This document shows positions 44,940-53,894 of a stretch of DNA of 64,000 nucleotides, piece by piece. The stretch spans positions 1-64,000 of the forward strand of contig CAZQRP010000009.1 of NCBI GenBank assembly GCA_964596125.1, read 5' to 3'. The notes under the pieces are model-generated. The model worked only from the letters and a program-made list of their open reading frames with translations. It was not told the DNA's origin and made no database searches. The translations under genes and the position numbers were made by a program. Within the stretch, counting starts at the first letter, position 1. Each line of letters begins with the position of its first letter. The DNA is from CAZQRP01 sp964596125. Lineage in GTDB: Bacteria > Chloroflexota > Dehalococcoidia > GIF9 > UBA5629.

Positions 44940-46486
44940 AGGTCCCTTCTCCATACTATATCACCATCGATTACGGTCATTGCTACATCCAGTTCTTTTA
45001 AGTCTTCAAGCGCAATCCCGGTGGGGTCATCACTCAACACAACCAAGTCTGCGAACTTGCCCGGCACCAGAGTACCTTTTTTATCTTCTTCAAAACAAGA
45101 GTAAGCAGCAACATCAGCATACATACGGAGCGCCTCTAAAGTCGAGATACGCTCCCTGAGCAAAACGCTTTGGCCTGTTTCGGCCAGTCGGGAAGCGGCA
45201 GCATAAACACCGATGAGCGGATTTGGAGGCACAACAGGGCAATCAGAACTGGCAGCAACCTTAAGACCGGATTTGATAAGCCTGGCTATAGGATAAAGGT
45301 TTTTAAGCTGGTCACGCGGGACTGTTTTGAGATATCTTTCGCCATTATAATAGATAAAAGCTGGCTGGGTAACAACTACTGCTTGAAGCGAGGCCAAACG
45401 CTTTGCCATCCCGACTGTGCAGACCGAGCAATGCTCTATCCTGTGGCGATGGTCTTTACGCGGGAATGAACGCAACGCATTCTCCAAAGCTAAACATGCT
45501 GCCTCTAACGTAGCCTCTTCCATAGCATGCATTGCTACTTGTAAACCCGATTGATGAATACGAAGCACTTTCCTATTTAACTCTTCCTGGACCGGAGTGA
45601 GTCTGCCGGTAGTTTCGTGCAAGATCATTTTCACGCCACCCAGGTGGAGTCGGTCATCACCCGTTCCGGAGAATAGTCCCAGTCCCTGATACCGGCTGAA
45701 AGCCTCCTCACCTACCATCATGCTTACCCTGGGCGTGAATAGTCCTCGTTCCTTCCATTTCTGGAACATTTGCCACCGCTGAATACCATTGCGGACGGAA
45801 GCATCCTGTATTGAGGTCACACCTAAAGAAAGAAGCCGCTCATTAGCTAACGTGATACCTCGTTCCAGATCACCATCACCCAGAGGTGGTATCACGTCTG
45901 CCAGATAAGAATCCATGCCATAAAGAACTCCATTGGGTTCACCGGTCTCCAGATCGCGCTCAATAATGGCACCGGGCGGTTCAGGAGTATCACTGGAGAT
46001 GCCTGCAAGCGATAACGCCAGACTATTTAAAACATGGGCATACCCCGTTCGATGAGTCAGCTTTACCGGATGTGTAGTAGTGGCTTTATCCAGGTCCCAC
46101 CGGGTTGGATGCCGTTTCTCGTCTAGGTAGAATCGGTTATACCCTCTAGCTCTAATCCAGCTTCCAGAAGGCAAATTCATCGACACTTCCCTGATTTTAT
46201 TTTGAATTTCAGCGATCGAACGTACGGCAGTCTTATTCAAATTGGGGCTGAGCAAACTCTCAGCAAAGCCAAAAATATGACAATGGGCATCATGAAAACC
46301 GGGCAAGACCGTCCTTCCTCCGCAGTCTATAACATCGGTATCATCTCCTTTGAGAATATCAAAGTCCTCATCCCCCGATATAGCCATGACTTTCCCATCC
46401 TTGATAGCAACCATAGTGGCCTGAGGATAGACCGGATCAAGCGTGAGTATTTTAGCATTGCTCAGGATAAGATCGGCTCGGGGCAT
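44936..46486 (-). CDS. YtcJ-like amidohydrolase (Amidohydro_3)
   Basis: A 516-residue metal-dependent hydrolase. It has the composite beta domain at both ends (ADLILSNAKILTLDP; GTLVPGKFADLVVLSDDP), the HxH site in VLPGFHDAHCHIFGF, His in RIEHCSVC, and Asp in KVAASSDCPVVPPNP. This is the YtcJ group; known members hydrolyse amides or related C-N bonds in various small molecules. It is 9 nt downstream of the HDAC-like gene on the minus strand, forming an operon of hydrolases. The natural substrate is unknown. Confidence 0.9.
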   Translation of the reverse strand: MPRADLILSNAKILTLDPVYPQATMVAIKDGKVMAISGDEDFDILKGDDTDVIDCGGRTVLPGFHDAHCHIFGFAESLLSPNLNKTAVRSIAEIQNKIREVSMNLPSGSWIRARGYNRFYLDEKRHPTRWDLDKATTTHPVKLTHRTGYAHVLNSLALSLAGISSDTPEPPGAIIERDLETGEPNGVLYGMDSYLADVIPPLGDGDLERGITLANERLLSLGVTSIQDASVRNGIQRWQMFQKWKERGLFTPRVSMMVGEEAFSRYQGLGLFSGTGDDRLHLGGVKMILHETTGRLTPVQEELNRKVLRIHQSGLQVAMHAMEEATLEAACLALENALRSFPRKDHRHRIEHCSVCTVGMAKRLASLQAVVVTQPAFIYYNGERYLKTVPRDQLKNLYPIARLIKSGLKVAASSDCPVVPPNPLIGVYAAASRLAETGQSVLLRERISTLEALRMYADVAAYSCFEEDKKGTLVPGKFADLVVLSDDPTGIALEDLKELDVAMTVIDGDIVWRRDL

Positions 46487-46495
46487 GTATATTTC

Positions 46496-47407
46496 CTAAC
46501 TGCAACAATCCAGCTCGGCTAAATGAGCGATAATCCTGGGAATAATATAAGCCGCCAGCTCGCGACCCGAACCACCACAGAGAATGGTTATTAAACCACC
46601 CCGACAGACTTCATCAGCCGTAGCTTTGATTATCCTGGCGATTTCCAGATGACAATCTCTTGTCAAGCCCTTATCGCCATACTCACCGCGAGTAGCATCA
46701 TAGCCAAATTCCCAGAATATAAGTTCAGGATGAAACGCCTTGACCACAGGAACAAATTCTTGCTTCACCTTCTGAAGATAATGCTCATCACTTATGCCTG
46801 AGGGAATAGCGATATCTACGTTGTTGTTCGTATCACTATAATTTTGAAAGCAAAAACATATATGAAGTACTTCTCTATCCTGGTGAACTATATCCCTCGT
46901 CCCGTCTCCATGATGGCAGTCCGTATCTACTATAACAAATCTGATAATCCCCTTATCTCTCAATGCAGCTATAGCCAGGGCAGCGCCATTGAAATAACAC
47001 ATGCCTCCGAAAAAGTCTCTACCGGCATGGTGGTCGCCAAAGCCGGTAAAAACAAATGCATTATCGATCTCTCCCAGCGCAATTTGTTCAGCAGCCTGAA
47101 CAGTTCCACCCGCCGAATATAAAGCCGCTTCAAAATCACCCGTCCTTTTAACCCGGTCAATCATGCCACGTGAATGTACCCTGGCCAATACATCATCCGA
47201 AACCGCTGTAAGATGATAGGCAATGTTTGTAGATTCATACCTGCCATCATAGTACGTAATAGTATCGCGTTCCAAAATGTTGGCCAGCGCCTGGGGGAAA
47301 TCCCTCAGCCGTTGACCTTGGAAATAAGGCATGAAAATACCTGTTCGCTTAGTTTTCAGTTTTTCCGATTTCAAAGACTTGCCCCAGAACTGGTCAACTC
47401 TCAACAC
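46496..47407 (-). CDS. Histone-deacetylase-fold deacetylase (AcuC/APAH-like)
   Basis: A 303-residue arginase/deacetylase fold protein. Zinc-site and catalytic motifs: FTGFGDHHAGRDFFGGMCYFN (HH pair about residue 125), DTDCHHGDGTRDI (metal Asp and His), and a late GYDATRGEYGDKGL replacing the usual GfDa-DPL. Bacterial members remove acetyl groups from polyamines, small amides or proteins such as acetyl-CoA synthetase. GTG start overlaps the TAG of the transglutaminase-like gene by one base (TAGTG), so translation is coupled. Association with a YtcJ amidohydrolase suggests breakdown of an acylated amine. Confidence 0.85.
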   Translation of the reverse strand: MLRVDQFWGKSLKSEKLKTKRTGIFMPYFQGQRLRDFPQALANILERDTITYYDGRYESTNIAYHLTAVSDDVLARVHSRGMIDRVKRTGDFEAALYSAGGTVQAAEQIALGEIDNAFVFTGFGDHHAGRDFFGGMCYFNGAALAIAALRDKGIIRFVIVDTDCHHGDGTRDIVHQDREVLHICFCFQNYSDTNNNVDIAIPSGISDEHYLQKVKQEFVPVVKAFHPELIFWEFGYDATRGEYGDKGLTRDCHLEIARIIKATADEVCRGGLITILCGGSGRELAAYIIPRIIAHLAELDCCS

Positions 47408-48012
47408 TAGAACCTATTGTTCCTGACATAGTTCTCCATTCTCAATGATTCCAACCATGAATTAAGCCCATAATAGAACGCTAATGCTACCTCATCGGGC
47501 TGACCTGTCTGTATACGCCGTGCTTCCGTCGGATGGTATAACTGCTCTTCACCGCACGGTTTCACGGGCAATTGTGTATCATTAATACCATCCCAGTCTT
47601 TATTGACCGGCAGCCCCAGTACTTCCAATGCTGGATCTAATGTAGCATCGACCAGGACAAGCCTTCCGCCTATATCAACCTTGCAGGCAATATGATGGCT
47701 TACGGGCATATCACGAGCTAACTCCCTGAGATCAGATGGATAGATATTTTCAAACTCGTCCCATCTAAAAGGATAAACGGTATACAATACCTGCAAACCA
47801 AGCTTCTGAAACATAGCACATAACAGAAAATGCTTGGGTGCGCATGAACCTCTGTTACGTGTCAGAATCTTGGCAAACCCCACTGGATCATTTAAATCAG
47901 GTATGATGGCATAGGGTATATCTCTGATTTTATTAAAAACGGCTATCATGGAATCCTTCAGATTCTTGCCCTGAATCCATTCCCTGAAATAGTCCTCTAC
48001 GATATCAACCAT
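47407..48012 (-). CDS. Transglutaminase-like cysteine protein
   Basis: A 201-residue protein whose triad follows the transglutaminase core pattern: Cys in NRGSCAPKHFLLCAMFQKLG, His in VSHHIACKVDIG and Asp in LVLVDATLDPAL. It is cytosolic (no signal peptide). Such domains act as amidases, peptidases or acyltransferases. It is the first gene of the minus-strand set with the deacetylase and the amidohydrolase, all enzymes that act on amide or acyl bonds. A promoter-like element lies 14 nt upstream (48026-48056). Confidence 0.8.
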   Translation of the reverse strand: MVDIVEDYFREWIQGKNLKDSMIAVFNKIRDIPYAIIPDLNDPVGFAKILTRNRGSCAPKHFLLCAMFQKLGLQVLYTVYPFRWDEFENIYPSDLRELARDMPVSHHIACKVDIGGRLVLVDATLDPALEVLGLPVNKDWDGINDTQLPVKPCGEEQLYHPTEARRIQTGQPDEVALAFYYGLNSWLESLRMENYVRNNRF

Positions 48013-48025
48013 GTCAGCAAATTCT

Positions 48026-48056
48026 AGCTTAAACTGTTTTCAGATTATCAGTCAAG
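48026..48056 (-). promoter_or_regulatory. 31-nt repeated promoter-like element, copy A
   Basis: Read on the minus strand it has TTGACT, an 18-nt spacer and TAAGCT, and matches 49678-49708 at 28 of 31 positions. It lies directly before the transglutaminase-like gene; with these hexamers the transcript would have only a few leader bases, so a near-leaderless mRNA or a regulatory role is possible. Confidence 0.5.
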
Positions 48057-48171
48057 GTGGCAGCTCCACGTCTGAGTTGCCTATTAAATACAATCGATCA
48101 AATGAGTGGAAGGCGCGCAATAAGATTTTTTTCGCAGCAACGCTTCATAGAAAATTATCTCCCATTCCACA

Positions 48172-49422
48172 TCAACTCCCCATCCTGACAGCAGGTTTCA
48201 AGAGCCGGGCCAGTATAATACCGACCAAAGAAACGGCTATACCCATTATGAAAGCAGGTTGATAGTTGCCTACAACATCAAAAAAATAACCGGCAAAATA
48301 TGAACCAAGGCTAGCGGCACATGCTTCACCAAGCCCAAAAATTCCCATAAGTGATCCAAGCGAAACCAACCCAAATACTTCGGATGTTATTGTAAATCGT
48401 AAAATGGCCTGACCGCCCCAGCCGAAGCCAAAGATAAGAGCGAATAAATAAAGTCCCCACAAATCAGTAGTTATCAGTCCCCATATCAAAACCGCCATTG
48501 TCGCAGTATAACTAATTATAAAAGCCTGTCTGTTACCAATAATATCCGACAAACGACCCACCCCAATCCTGCCTATTATGCTGGCTGCGGTAACGCTAGC
48601 CAATACATTGGCACCATCGGCCAATGAAAAGCCCAGGTCCTGGACATGTGCTGCAATATGACCCAGGAAAGTAGACCTGCAAAAGCCGAAACTAAAATAT
48701 AGTCCGATTATCATCCAGAACTGAGTAGTACGAATCGCCTCCCGAAGAGAAAGCCCAGTGGTCTGTAAACTCAAGCTTTGCCTGTTTGAATCAGATGCTG
48801 TTACCTCTCTTTCTCCATCCGGTAGCTGACCTCTATCTCTTGGATCACGACTGAGAAAGAAACCCGATATGATGATACCGGCTAAAGCTATAATACCCAG
48901 TATAAAATAAGCTGAGCGCCAGCCGTAAACCAGGATCAGCCATCCGGCCAGTGGAGCGAAAACCAGACCGCCTATACCCACACCAGACTGAGTGATACCT
49001 GTCATCAGCCCGCGTCTTTTGACAAACCACCTTGCTATTGAAGCCATTACCGGAATATTAAGAGAACTGAGGCCAATGGCTCCAATCAAGGCATAACTTA
49101 GCTGGAACTGCCACAGAGAACTAATCTGTGACAAAAGTAAATAAGATATTCCCAGAAAGGATCCGAATACCATCACCACTAACCTGGGACCAAACTTATC
49201 AGTTAGCAATCCCATGGCAGTTCCTGCTACCGCTCCTACGACCATAGAAACTGAGTAGCCGAGTATCGCGTCCGCACGGGTCCAACCAAATTCAGTAAGT
49301 ACCGGCTTGAAAAATACGCCAAAGGTGGTGAATGTTCCCCAACCTATTAGCCATGTACCGAATCCTGCCGCAGCTATAATGTAGCCATAGAAATAAATTG
49401 GTCTGGCAGTTTTAACTGACAT
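48172..49422 (-). CDS. Major facilitator superfamily transporter (MCT/OFA-like)
   Basis: A 416-residue protein with twelve membrane helices. The N-terminus YFYGYIIAAAGFGTW and the motif LLTDKFGPRLVVM between helices 2 and 3 fit the monocarboxylate/oxalate-formate branch; ARWFVKRRGLMTGI and GWRSAYFILG support it. It probably imports a carboxylate or a hydrolysis substrate for the enzymes encoded next to it. The gene ends about 160 nt before the transglutaminase-like gene on the same strand. Copies of one promoter-like repeat are found on both sides. Confidence 0.88.
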   Translation of the reverse strand: MSVKTARPIYFYGYIIAAAGFGTWLIGWGTFTTFGVFFKPVLTEFGWTRADAILGYSVSMVVGAVAGTAMGLLTDKFGPRLVVMVFGSFLGISYLLLSQISSLWQFQLSYALIGAIGLSSLNIPVMASIARWFVKRRGLMTGITQSGVGIGGLVFAPLAGWLILVYGWRSAYFILGIIALAGIIISGFFLSRDPRDRGQLPDGEREVTASDSNRQSLSLQTTGLSLREAIRTTQFWMIIGLYFSFGFCRSTFLGHIAAHVQDLGFSLADGANVLASVTAASIIGRIGVGRLSDIIGNRQAFIISYTATMAVLIWGLITTDLWGLYLFALIFGFGWGGQAILRFTITSEVFGLVSLGSLMGIFGLGEACAASLGSYFAGYFFDVVGNYQPAFIMGIAVSLVGIILARLLKPAVRMGS

Positions 49423-49677
49423 TAAGCGTTCCCTATTATCTCCAACTTTATCAGGTCTTGTAACTAATGGCTTACCTTTCTTTTAAATGCAAGACTTGTA
49501 TCTATGCCTACGAGACTGGTCAGTTGCTGGCCCTCTGTTATACCGCTGGCTAACTTGCTCAGTTCTAGAAGATAAGAACCTTCGAACACGTCTTATATGG
49601 CAGTAATTAAGATACAACAAAATAAACCTGGAGTTTGTTTTATGCAGGATAGCTGAAAACGCCTCAGCATGAATTAA

Positions 49678-49708
49678 AGCTTATCCTGTTTTAAGATTAT
49701 CAGTCAAG
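49678..49708 (-). promoter_or_regulatory. 31-nt repeated promoter-like element, copy B
   Basis: Same as 48026-48056 except three positions; on the minus strand it has TTGACT-N18-TAAGCT directed to the MFS gene, which starts about 255 nt downstream. Conservation of both hexamers and the spacer supports a shared promoter or binding site. Confidence 0.5.
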
Positions 49709-49895
49709 CTATCCTGTCTATTCCGCTTGTGCGCATATAATGTAGCTTACTATGTACATAGTACACATCTGATAGAACATCTCACCTCACTTACATTCAG
49801 GTCCATGTAGGAATAAAACCATGAGAGCTAATTTTAAAATTCATCAGGGCAGGGGCTTGTAATCCCTTATTGTATATGATAGACTCAAATTATAC

Positions 49896-49910
49896 AACAA
49901 CAATGTTGTT
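49896..49910 (+). promoter_or_regulatory. Palindrome before the MerR-type gene
   Basis: AACAAC-AAT-GTTGTT, perfect over six-base arms, ends 14 nt before the ATG. It may be the regulator's own operator or, as RNA, a small hairpin near the ribosome site. Confidence 0.45.
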
Positions 49911-49924
49911 ATTGGATTAAAGCG

Positions 49925-50347
49925 ATGGAAAGTTTTAACACTGGTCTGGTAATGAGAATAACAGGAGCTTCAGCAAGGCAGCTTGATTACTGGAGTTGGA
50001 GCGGTTTTCTACAACCCAGCGGCATCGCTGGCCGAAAACGCAAATATTCTTTTGAGGATGTGGTGCGTATCGTTGCAGTTATGCACTTGAAAGAGGCAGG
50101 GTTATCACTCCAGGCTATAAGAAAGGCTATTACTACACTAAGACAACACCACCGGGACCCGCTAAAGGAGCTGAAGCTAGTGGCGTTCCGAAATGACGTG
50201 TACGTCTATCGAAGTACAGAGGAAGCTTATAGGGCAGTCGATGGTCAGTCCACTTACCTGTTCATGGATTTAGGGAAAGTGGCAGAACAGACAGAGGCTC
50301 TGCTTGAGTCTTTGTCCCATAGCAACAATCCTCCAGGAAAAAGGTGA
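49925..50347 (+). CDS. MerR-family transcriptional regulator
   Basis: A 140-residue regulator. The winged helix-turn-helix is present (MRITGASARQLDYWSWSGFL, then KRKYSFEDVVRIVAVMHLKEAGLSLQAIRKA), followed by a short effector part (KLVAFRNDVYVYRSTEEAYRAV) and a C-terminal coil. There is no Cys set for metal binding, so it probably senses a small molecule or is a DUF-type MerR variant. It diverges from the MFS transporter and the hydrolase genes and is a natural candidate for their regulator. A palindrome lies before its start. Confidence 0.88.
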   Translation: MESFNTGLVMRITGASARQLDYWSWSGFLQPSGIAGRKRKYSFEDVVRIVAVMHLKEAGLSLQAIRKAITTLRQHHRDPLKELKLVAFRNDVYVYRSTEEAYRAVDGQSTYLFMDLGKVAEQTEALLESLSHSNNPPGKR

Positions 50348-50476
50348 TAATCAGATGATTAAAGTAGTTCAGTTGGAGCCAGAGAGGTGATGATTTTTAG
50401 ACTGGTTATATGACTGTAAATACCGGCTACTAGGAGGAGATTAGCTGCGAAGCAACACTACTAACGGAGGGTATCA

Positions 50477-51754
50477 ATGATGAATTGCCCAGTTTGCCAA
50501 GCGGGAAACCTTGATATTTACAGTTTCTGCGGTCAATGCGGGGCTAAATTAGAAAAAGTTTGTCTCAGATGCGGTACTGGCAATCTTCCTCAATTTCAAT
50601 TCTGTATTGTATGTGGCCATAACCTGATCCTTTCTTCGGAATCCATAGCCGAAGAAATTTCTTTTAAGGAGAAATTGGAAAAGATCCAATGCTGTCTTCC
50701 TGGAGGGCTGACTGAGAAGGTTATAGCCCAACGTGAAAACATCGAAGGAAGGCGTAAGCTGGTTACAGTCATGTTCTGTGACATAGATGGATTCGTTCCC
50801 ATGCTCACCAGACTCGGCCGTGATAAAGTCCGCTCAATTATGGATGAGGTATTAAGCGTCCTGATCCACAATGTCCATGACTATGGAGGCACGGTCAATA
50901 AAATTACCGGCGAAGGCATTATGGCATTATTTGGAACTCCTATAACCGTAGAAAATGCTCCCCAGCGATGCATCCGCTCGTCACTTGCCATCCACCGTGA
51001 CATAGCCAAGCTCAGCCCTCGAATAAAGAATGAAAAACAAATACGTCCAATAAGAATGCGTATCGGCATCCACGCTGGTCCTATCATGGTCCGCACCCTC
51101 GATAATGATTTACGAATAGAGTTCACACCGGTGGGTGATACGGTGAATTTGGCATCTACAATAGAAGAGCTTGCAGAGCCTGGCACGACATGCGTGACCG
51201 AGGAGACTTATAAGCTCACCGAGCGTCTCTTCCAGTTTGATGCACTGGAAGAGAAGAAGATAACGGGAGTGGAGACACCTATCAAAGCCTACAGGGTGAT
51301 CGCCCCTGGCACCAGAAAAACGAAACTTGATTTAGACGCCGAGCAGGGGCTTAAGCCATTTGTCGGCAGGGAGAGAGAGCTTGAGCTATCGATGGACGCA
51401 GAAGAATACAAGGCAGTTTGTAGAGATGACCTGTCTCTTAAAGAACTGGAGAAAAATCCTAAAAAATACAAAGGTATGAGGGTGAAGTATCAAGGGGAGA
51501 TCCTGCGTATAATGGAGTACCGGGGAGTAACGGACATCATTGTTGATGTTACAAAAGACGAGCAGCGAAGCGAGGACAGTGTCTTTGTGTGGTATTTTGG
51601 AACTACTGACGCGCTGGAGAATGACGTGGTTCAAATCTGGGGAGAAGTGCGTGGCAGCTACATATATACATCGGTTGCAGGATGGAAAATAACCCTGCCT
51701 CTGGTGCGGGCCGAGTTTATTGATTTGATTGAGACAGCAAGTCTAAAGGACTGA
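50477..51754 (+). CDS. Zinc-ribbon class III nucleotide cyclase with OB-like C-terminal domain
   Basis: A 425-residue protein. Two zinc ribbons at residues 1-50 (MNCPVCQAG, CGQCGAKLEKVCLRCG, CIVCGHN), then a class III adenylate/guanylate cyclase domain (about 92-260: VTVMFCDIDGFVPML with metal Asp, GEGIMALFG, GIHAGPI, PVGDTVNLAS). The family usually goes on with GL-PFVGRE-EL and a large AAA/TPR region. Here that linker is present (LKPFVGRERELEL, near 292-303) but the sequence then changes to an unrelated domain of about 110 residues (SLKELEKNPKKYKGMRVKYQ; VFVWYFGTTD; GSYIYTSVAGWKITLP), which looks like an OB-fold usually found in small lipoproteins. A domain swap after the linker is likely. 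Catalytic residues seem intact. Confidence 0.85.
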   Translation: MMNCPVCQAGNLDIYSFCGQCGAKLEKVCLRCGTGNLPQFQFCIVCGHNLILSSESIAEEISFKEKLEKIQCCLPGGLTEKVIAQRENIEGRRKLVTVMFCDIDGFVPMLTRLGRDKVRSIMDEVLSVLIHNVHDYGGTVNKITGEGIMALFGTPITVENAPQRCIRSSLAIHRDIAKLSPRIKNEKQIRPIRMRIGIHAGPIMVRTLDNDLRIEFTPVGDTVNLASTIEELAEPGTTCVTEETYKLTERLFQFDALEEKKITGVETPIKAYRVIAPGTRKTKLDLDAEQGLKPFVGRERELELSMDAEEYKAVCRDDLSLKELEKNPKKYKGMRVKYQGEILRIMEYRGVTDIIVDVTKDEQRSEDSVFVWYFGTTDALENDVVQIWGEVRGSYIYTSVAGWKITLPLVRAEFIDLIETASLKD

Positions 51755-51824
51755 TGTTTCCTTAGACTATTCAATTGCCCCTTTTCTATTGTTTTTAATA
51801 GTAATTTACATCATAGAATACCTG

Positions 51825-51885
51825 CCTGTTTCGCCATACACAATCTGTAAAAGTTATCATCTCATTCGATGAAATGCGAAACAGG
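51825..51885. repeat. Perfect 10-bp inverted repeat in the convergent region before cooS end
   Basis: CCTGTTTCGC (51825-51834) and GCGAAACAGG (51876-51885) are perfectly complementary around 41 nt. It lies between the convergent ends of the cyclase gene and cooS. There is no T run. It may be a bidirectional terminator, an RNA structure, or a relic of a mobile element. Confidence 0.5.
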
Positions 51886-51956
51886 TAACCAATTCCGGTA
51901 AATCCATTACCCATGGTACCATTCAATACATTCCCTGTACGTCTTACCTGAAGTGG

Positions 51957-53861
51957 TTATAAGCCCAGTTTCTTACGGTTTGCCTCTATATGGTCCAAGA
52001 TAGCATCTGCCGCCTTTACCGCATCTCTCTCCACATTCATTAAGCCGCCGGTTACTTGTTTACAGTCCTCAGTCAACAGTTTCACCAAATCTGGTGCGCC
52101 GGTGACTGTTGGCACAGGATTGACATATGTATACAGTCCCAAAGCCAGAGCAAAAATCGCATCGATGGTAGCCTTCTGTTCCATATATTCAGGTGCTACA
52201 GCAGCAACAGGTAGATCAGGGACAGGTATATCTCCTAACTCCTTAGAGATTGCCGCCAACAGGTCGGCCAGACGTCCGGTATCGGTACAGGTCCCATAGC
52301 TGAGAACAGGGGGAATACTCAACTTTTCACATACTTTCTTTAATCCCGGGCCGGCAAATTCCCTGGCTGATAGACTGCAGAGGCCAGCAACTTGCATGGC
52401 TCCGTTGCCGCAGCCCATAGAAAGCACCAGAATATCGCGTTTCACCAGTTCCTTAGCTACAGCTATACTGTGTACATCTTGACCATGATCTCTCAGGGTT
52501 GTGCAGGAAACGAGGCCGGCGACTCCCCGTAATTCACCGCCTTTTATAGCTCCAAGGAGCGGATCAAGCTTTCCGCCGAGAGCTTCAAGTATACTTTCTG
52601 TAGAAAATCCTACCAGAGCTTCTTTAACAGGTAATTCGGTGACTGGTTCAATAGTCGCCCTCCGTTCCTTAAAGTTGTCTATCCCCATTTGCAGCAACCG
52701 GGCAGCCTGCTCTTCAGCCTTTTCCGGTACATAATTGATCCGATCAGAAATGCCTTCAAAAGCTACCAGCTCGCTTACCGGTACAAGTTTAAATTTGTAT
52801 TTTTCAGCATAGAGCGGATCGACTGGCATCGAACAGTTCATATCAGCCACGAAAATATCGATGCAACCAGAAGCCAATACGGCCTCTTGCATAATCCAGT
52901 TGCCAGTAAAACCATAAAACACATCATCCATGTCCCATCTTTGAATCATCTCTTGACCGGTCTCAATGTTGGCAATGACACGCAATCCTTTGGCCCCAAC
53001 CGCTTTTGCCTTTTCCTGCCATTCCTGATGTCGAGCCAACTGTACCATAGCAAAGCCGAGAAAAGGCTCATGGCCGTTTGGCAGCACGTTGACATAATCA
53101 GGGTCCAGTACACCAAGGTCGACATGCATTTTATGTGGCCTCGGGATACCGAAGAGTATATCTTGACAGTATTCATTAACAATCTGACTTTGATACGCCA
53201 TTGCTAAACCAAGACGCATCGCCTTAAGAGCTAAACTTTGATAGAAACCGTCAACATTGGTAAGACAGGAACTTGTGGACAACATCAACTCGCCATATAT
53301 CCCGCCAGGAAAAATATCCAGTTTTTTCCAGAGGTCTTTGCGTTCCTGGGGAGCCAGAGCTTGCACAACTTGACTTGGTTCATAGTATTTTCTATTGAAG
53401 TCGGCTTCCACAAAATCGCACAGACGAATAGCAACATCATTCCTGGTTCCTGAAACATTCAAACCAAGCCGCTCGGCAAAAGACTGTAACTTCTCGTACT
53501 CTTTGATTTCAAATGGGGTGTTACCATTTACTGTTGCCCGCAAGGTCTTTACAGTCTGGTCAGCATGGTACTGGTAAGTAGAAGCCCCCATTATATTTCT
53601 GAGCAGCATCATGCGCATAGCCATGCCATCAGCAGTAATACCACATACGCCTCTCTTGTCTTTCGAAGCATCAGCACGGCAGGGACCGTTTGAGCACAGG
53701 TCACACCGAACGCCAGCCTGGCAGAAAGGACACCTTTGATCAGGATTACCTCCCAGCCCCTGCGCTTCGTACCGGTCCCAGATACTATTTACCTCGTCTT
53801 TTTTAATCCTTTCGTAGACCTTTATCACCGAGTCGTGATAAGAAATTCTGTTCTTATCCAT
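51957..53861 (-). CDS. cooS: Ni,Fe carbon-monoxide dehydrogenase catalytic subunit, variant C-cluster
   Basis: A 634-residue CooS-type CODH that interconverts CO and CO2. The N-terminal Cys set for the D and B clusters is CPFC (44-47), then CDLC (53-56), GPC61R and GVCGITADGM. C-cluster region: NGHEPFLG keeps one His of the usual HGHEP; ADMNC343SMP, LVSCTTLRDHG, SMGCGNGAMQVAGLC and SYGTCTDTGRL keep ligand Cys. The usual CCTG motif reads NIETG, with Glu300 instead of Cys, a change also known to define some divergent CODH clades. Activity towards CO is thus uncertain. An AAGGAGGTG site precedes the ATG. It follows ferredoxin and zinc-ribbon genes on the same strand; no acetyl-CoA synthase or CooC is near. 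Confidence 0.9.
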   Translation of the reverse strand: MDKNRISYHDSVIKVYERIKKDEVNSIWDRYEAQGLGGNPDQRCPFCQAGVRCDLCSNGPCRADASKDKRGVCGITADGMAMRMMLLRNIMGASTYQYHADQTVKTLRATVNGNTPFEIKEYEKLQSFAERLGLNVSGTRNDVAIRLCDFVEADFNRKYYEPSQVVQALAPQERKDLWKKLDIFPGGIYGELMLSTSSCLTNVDGFYQSLALKAMRLGLAMAYQSQIVNEYCQDILFGIPRPHKMHVDLGVLDPDYVNVLPNGHEPFLGFAMVQLARHQEWQEKAKAVGAKGLRVIANIETGQEMIQRWDMDDVFYGFTGNWIMQEAVLASGCIDIFVADMNCSMPVDPLYAEKYKFKLVPVSELVAFEGISDRINYVPEKAEEQAARLLQMGIDNFKERRATIEPVTELPVKEALVGFSTESILEALGGKLDPLLGAIKGGELRGVAGLVSCTTLRDHGQDVHSIAVAKELVKRDILVLSMGCGNGAMQVAGLCSLSAREFAGPGLKKVCEKLSIPPVLSYGTCTDTGRLADLLAAISKELGDIPVPDLPVAAVAPEYMEQKATIDAIFALALGLYTYVNPVPTVTGAPDLVKLLTEDCKQVTGGLMNVERDAVKAADAILDHIEANRKKLGL

Positions 53862-53894
53862 AAAGCCACCTCCTTCATATATATTTTTTTATTA

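Larger units (their letters stand above)
49423..49924. other. Divergent intergenic region between MFS and MerR genes
   Basis: About 500 nt without a gene. It contains copy B of the 31-nt promoter-like repeat (49678-49708) and a perfect palindrome (49896-49910) in front of the MerR gene. Nothing else supportable. Confidence 0.45.
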
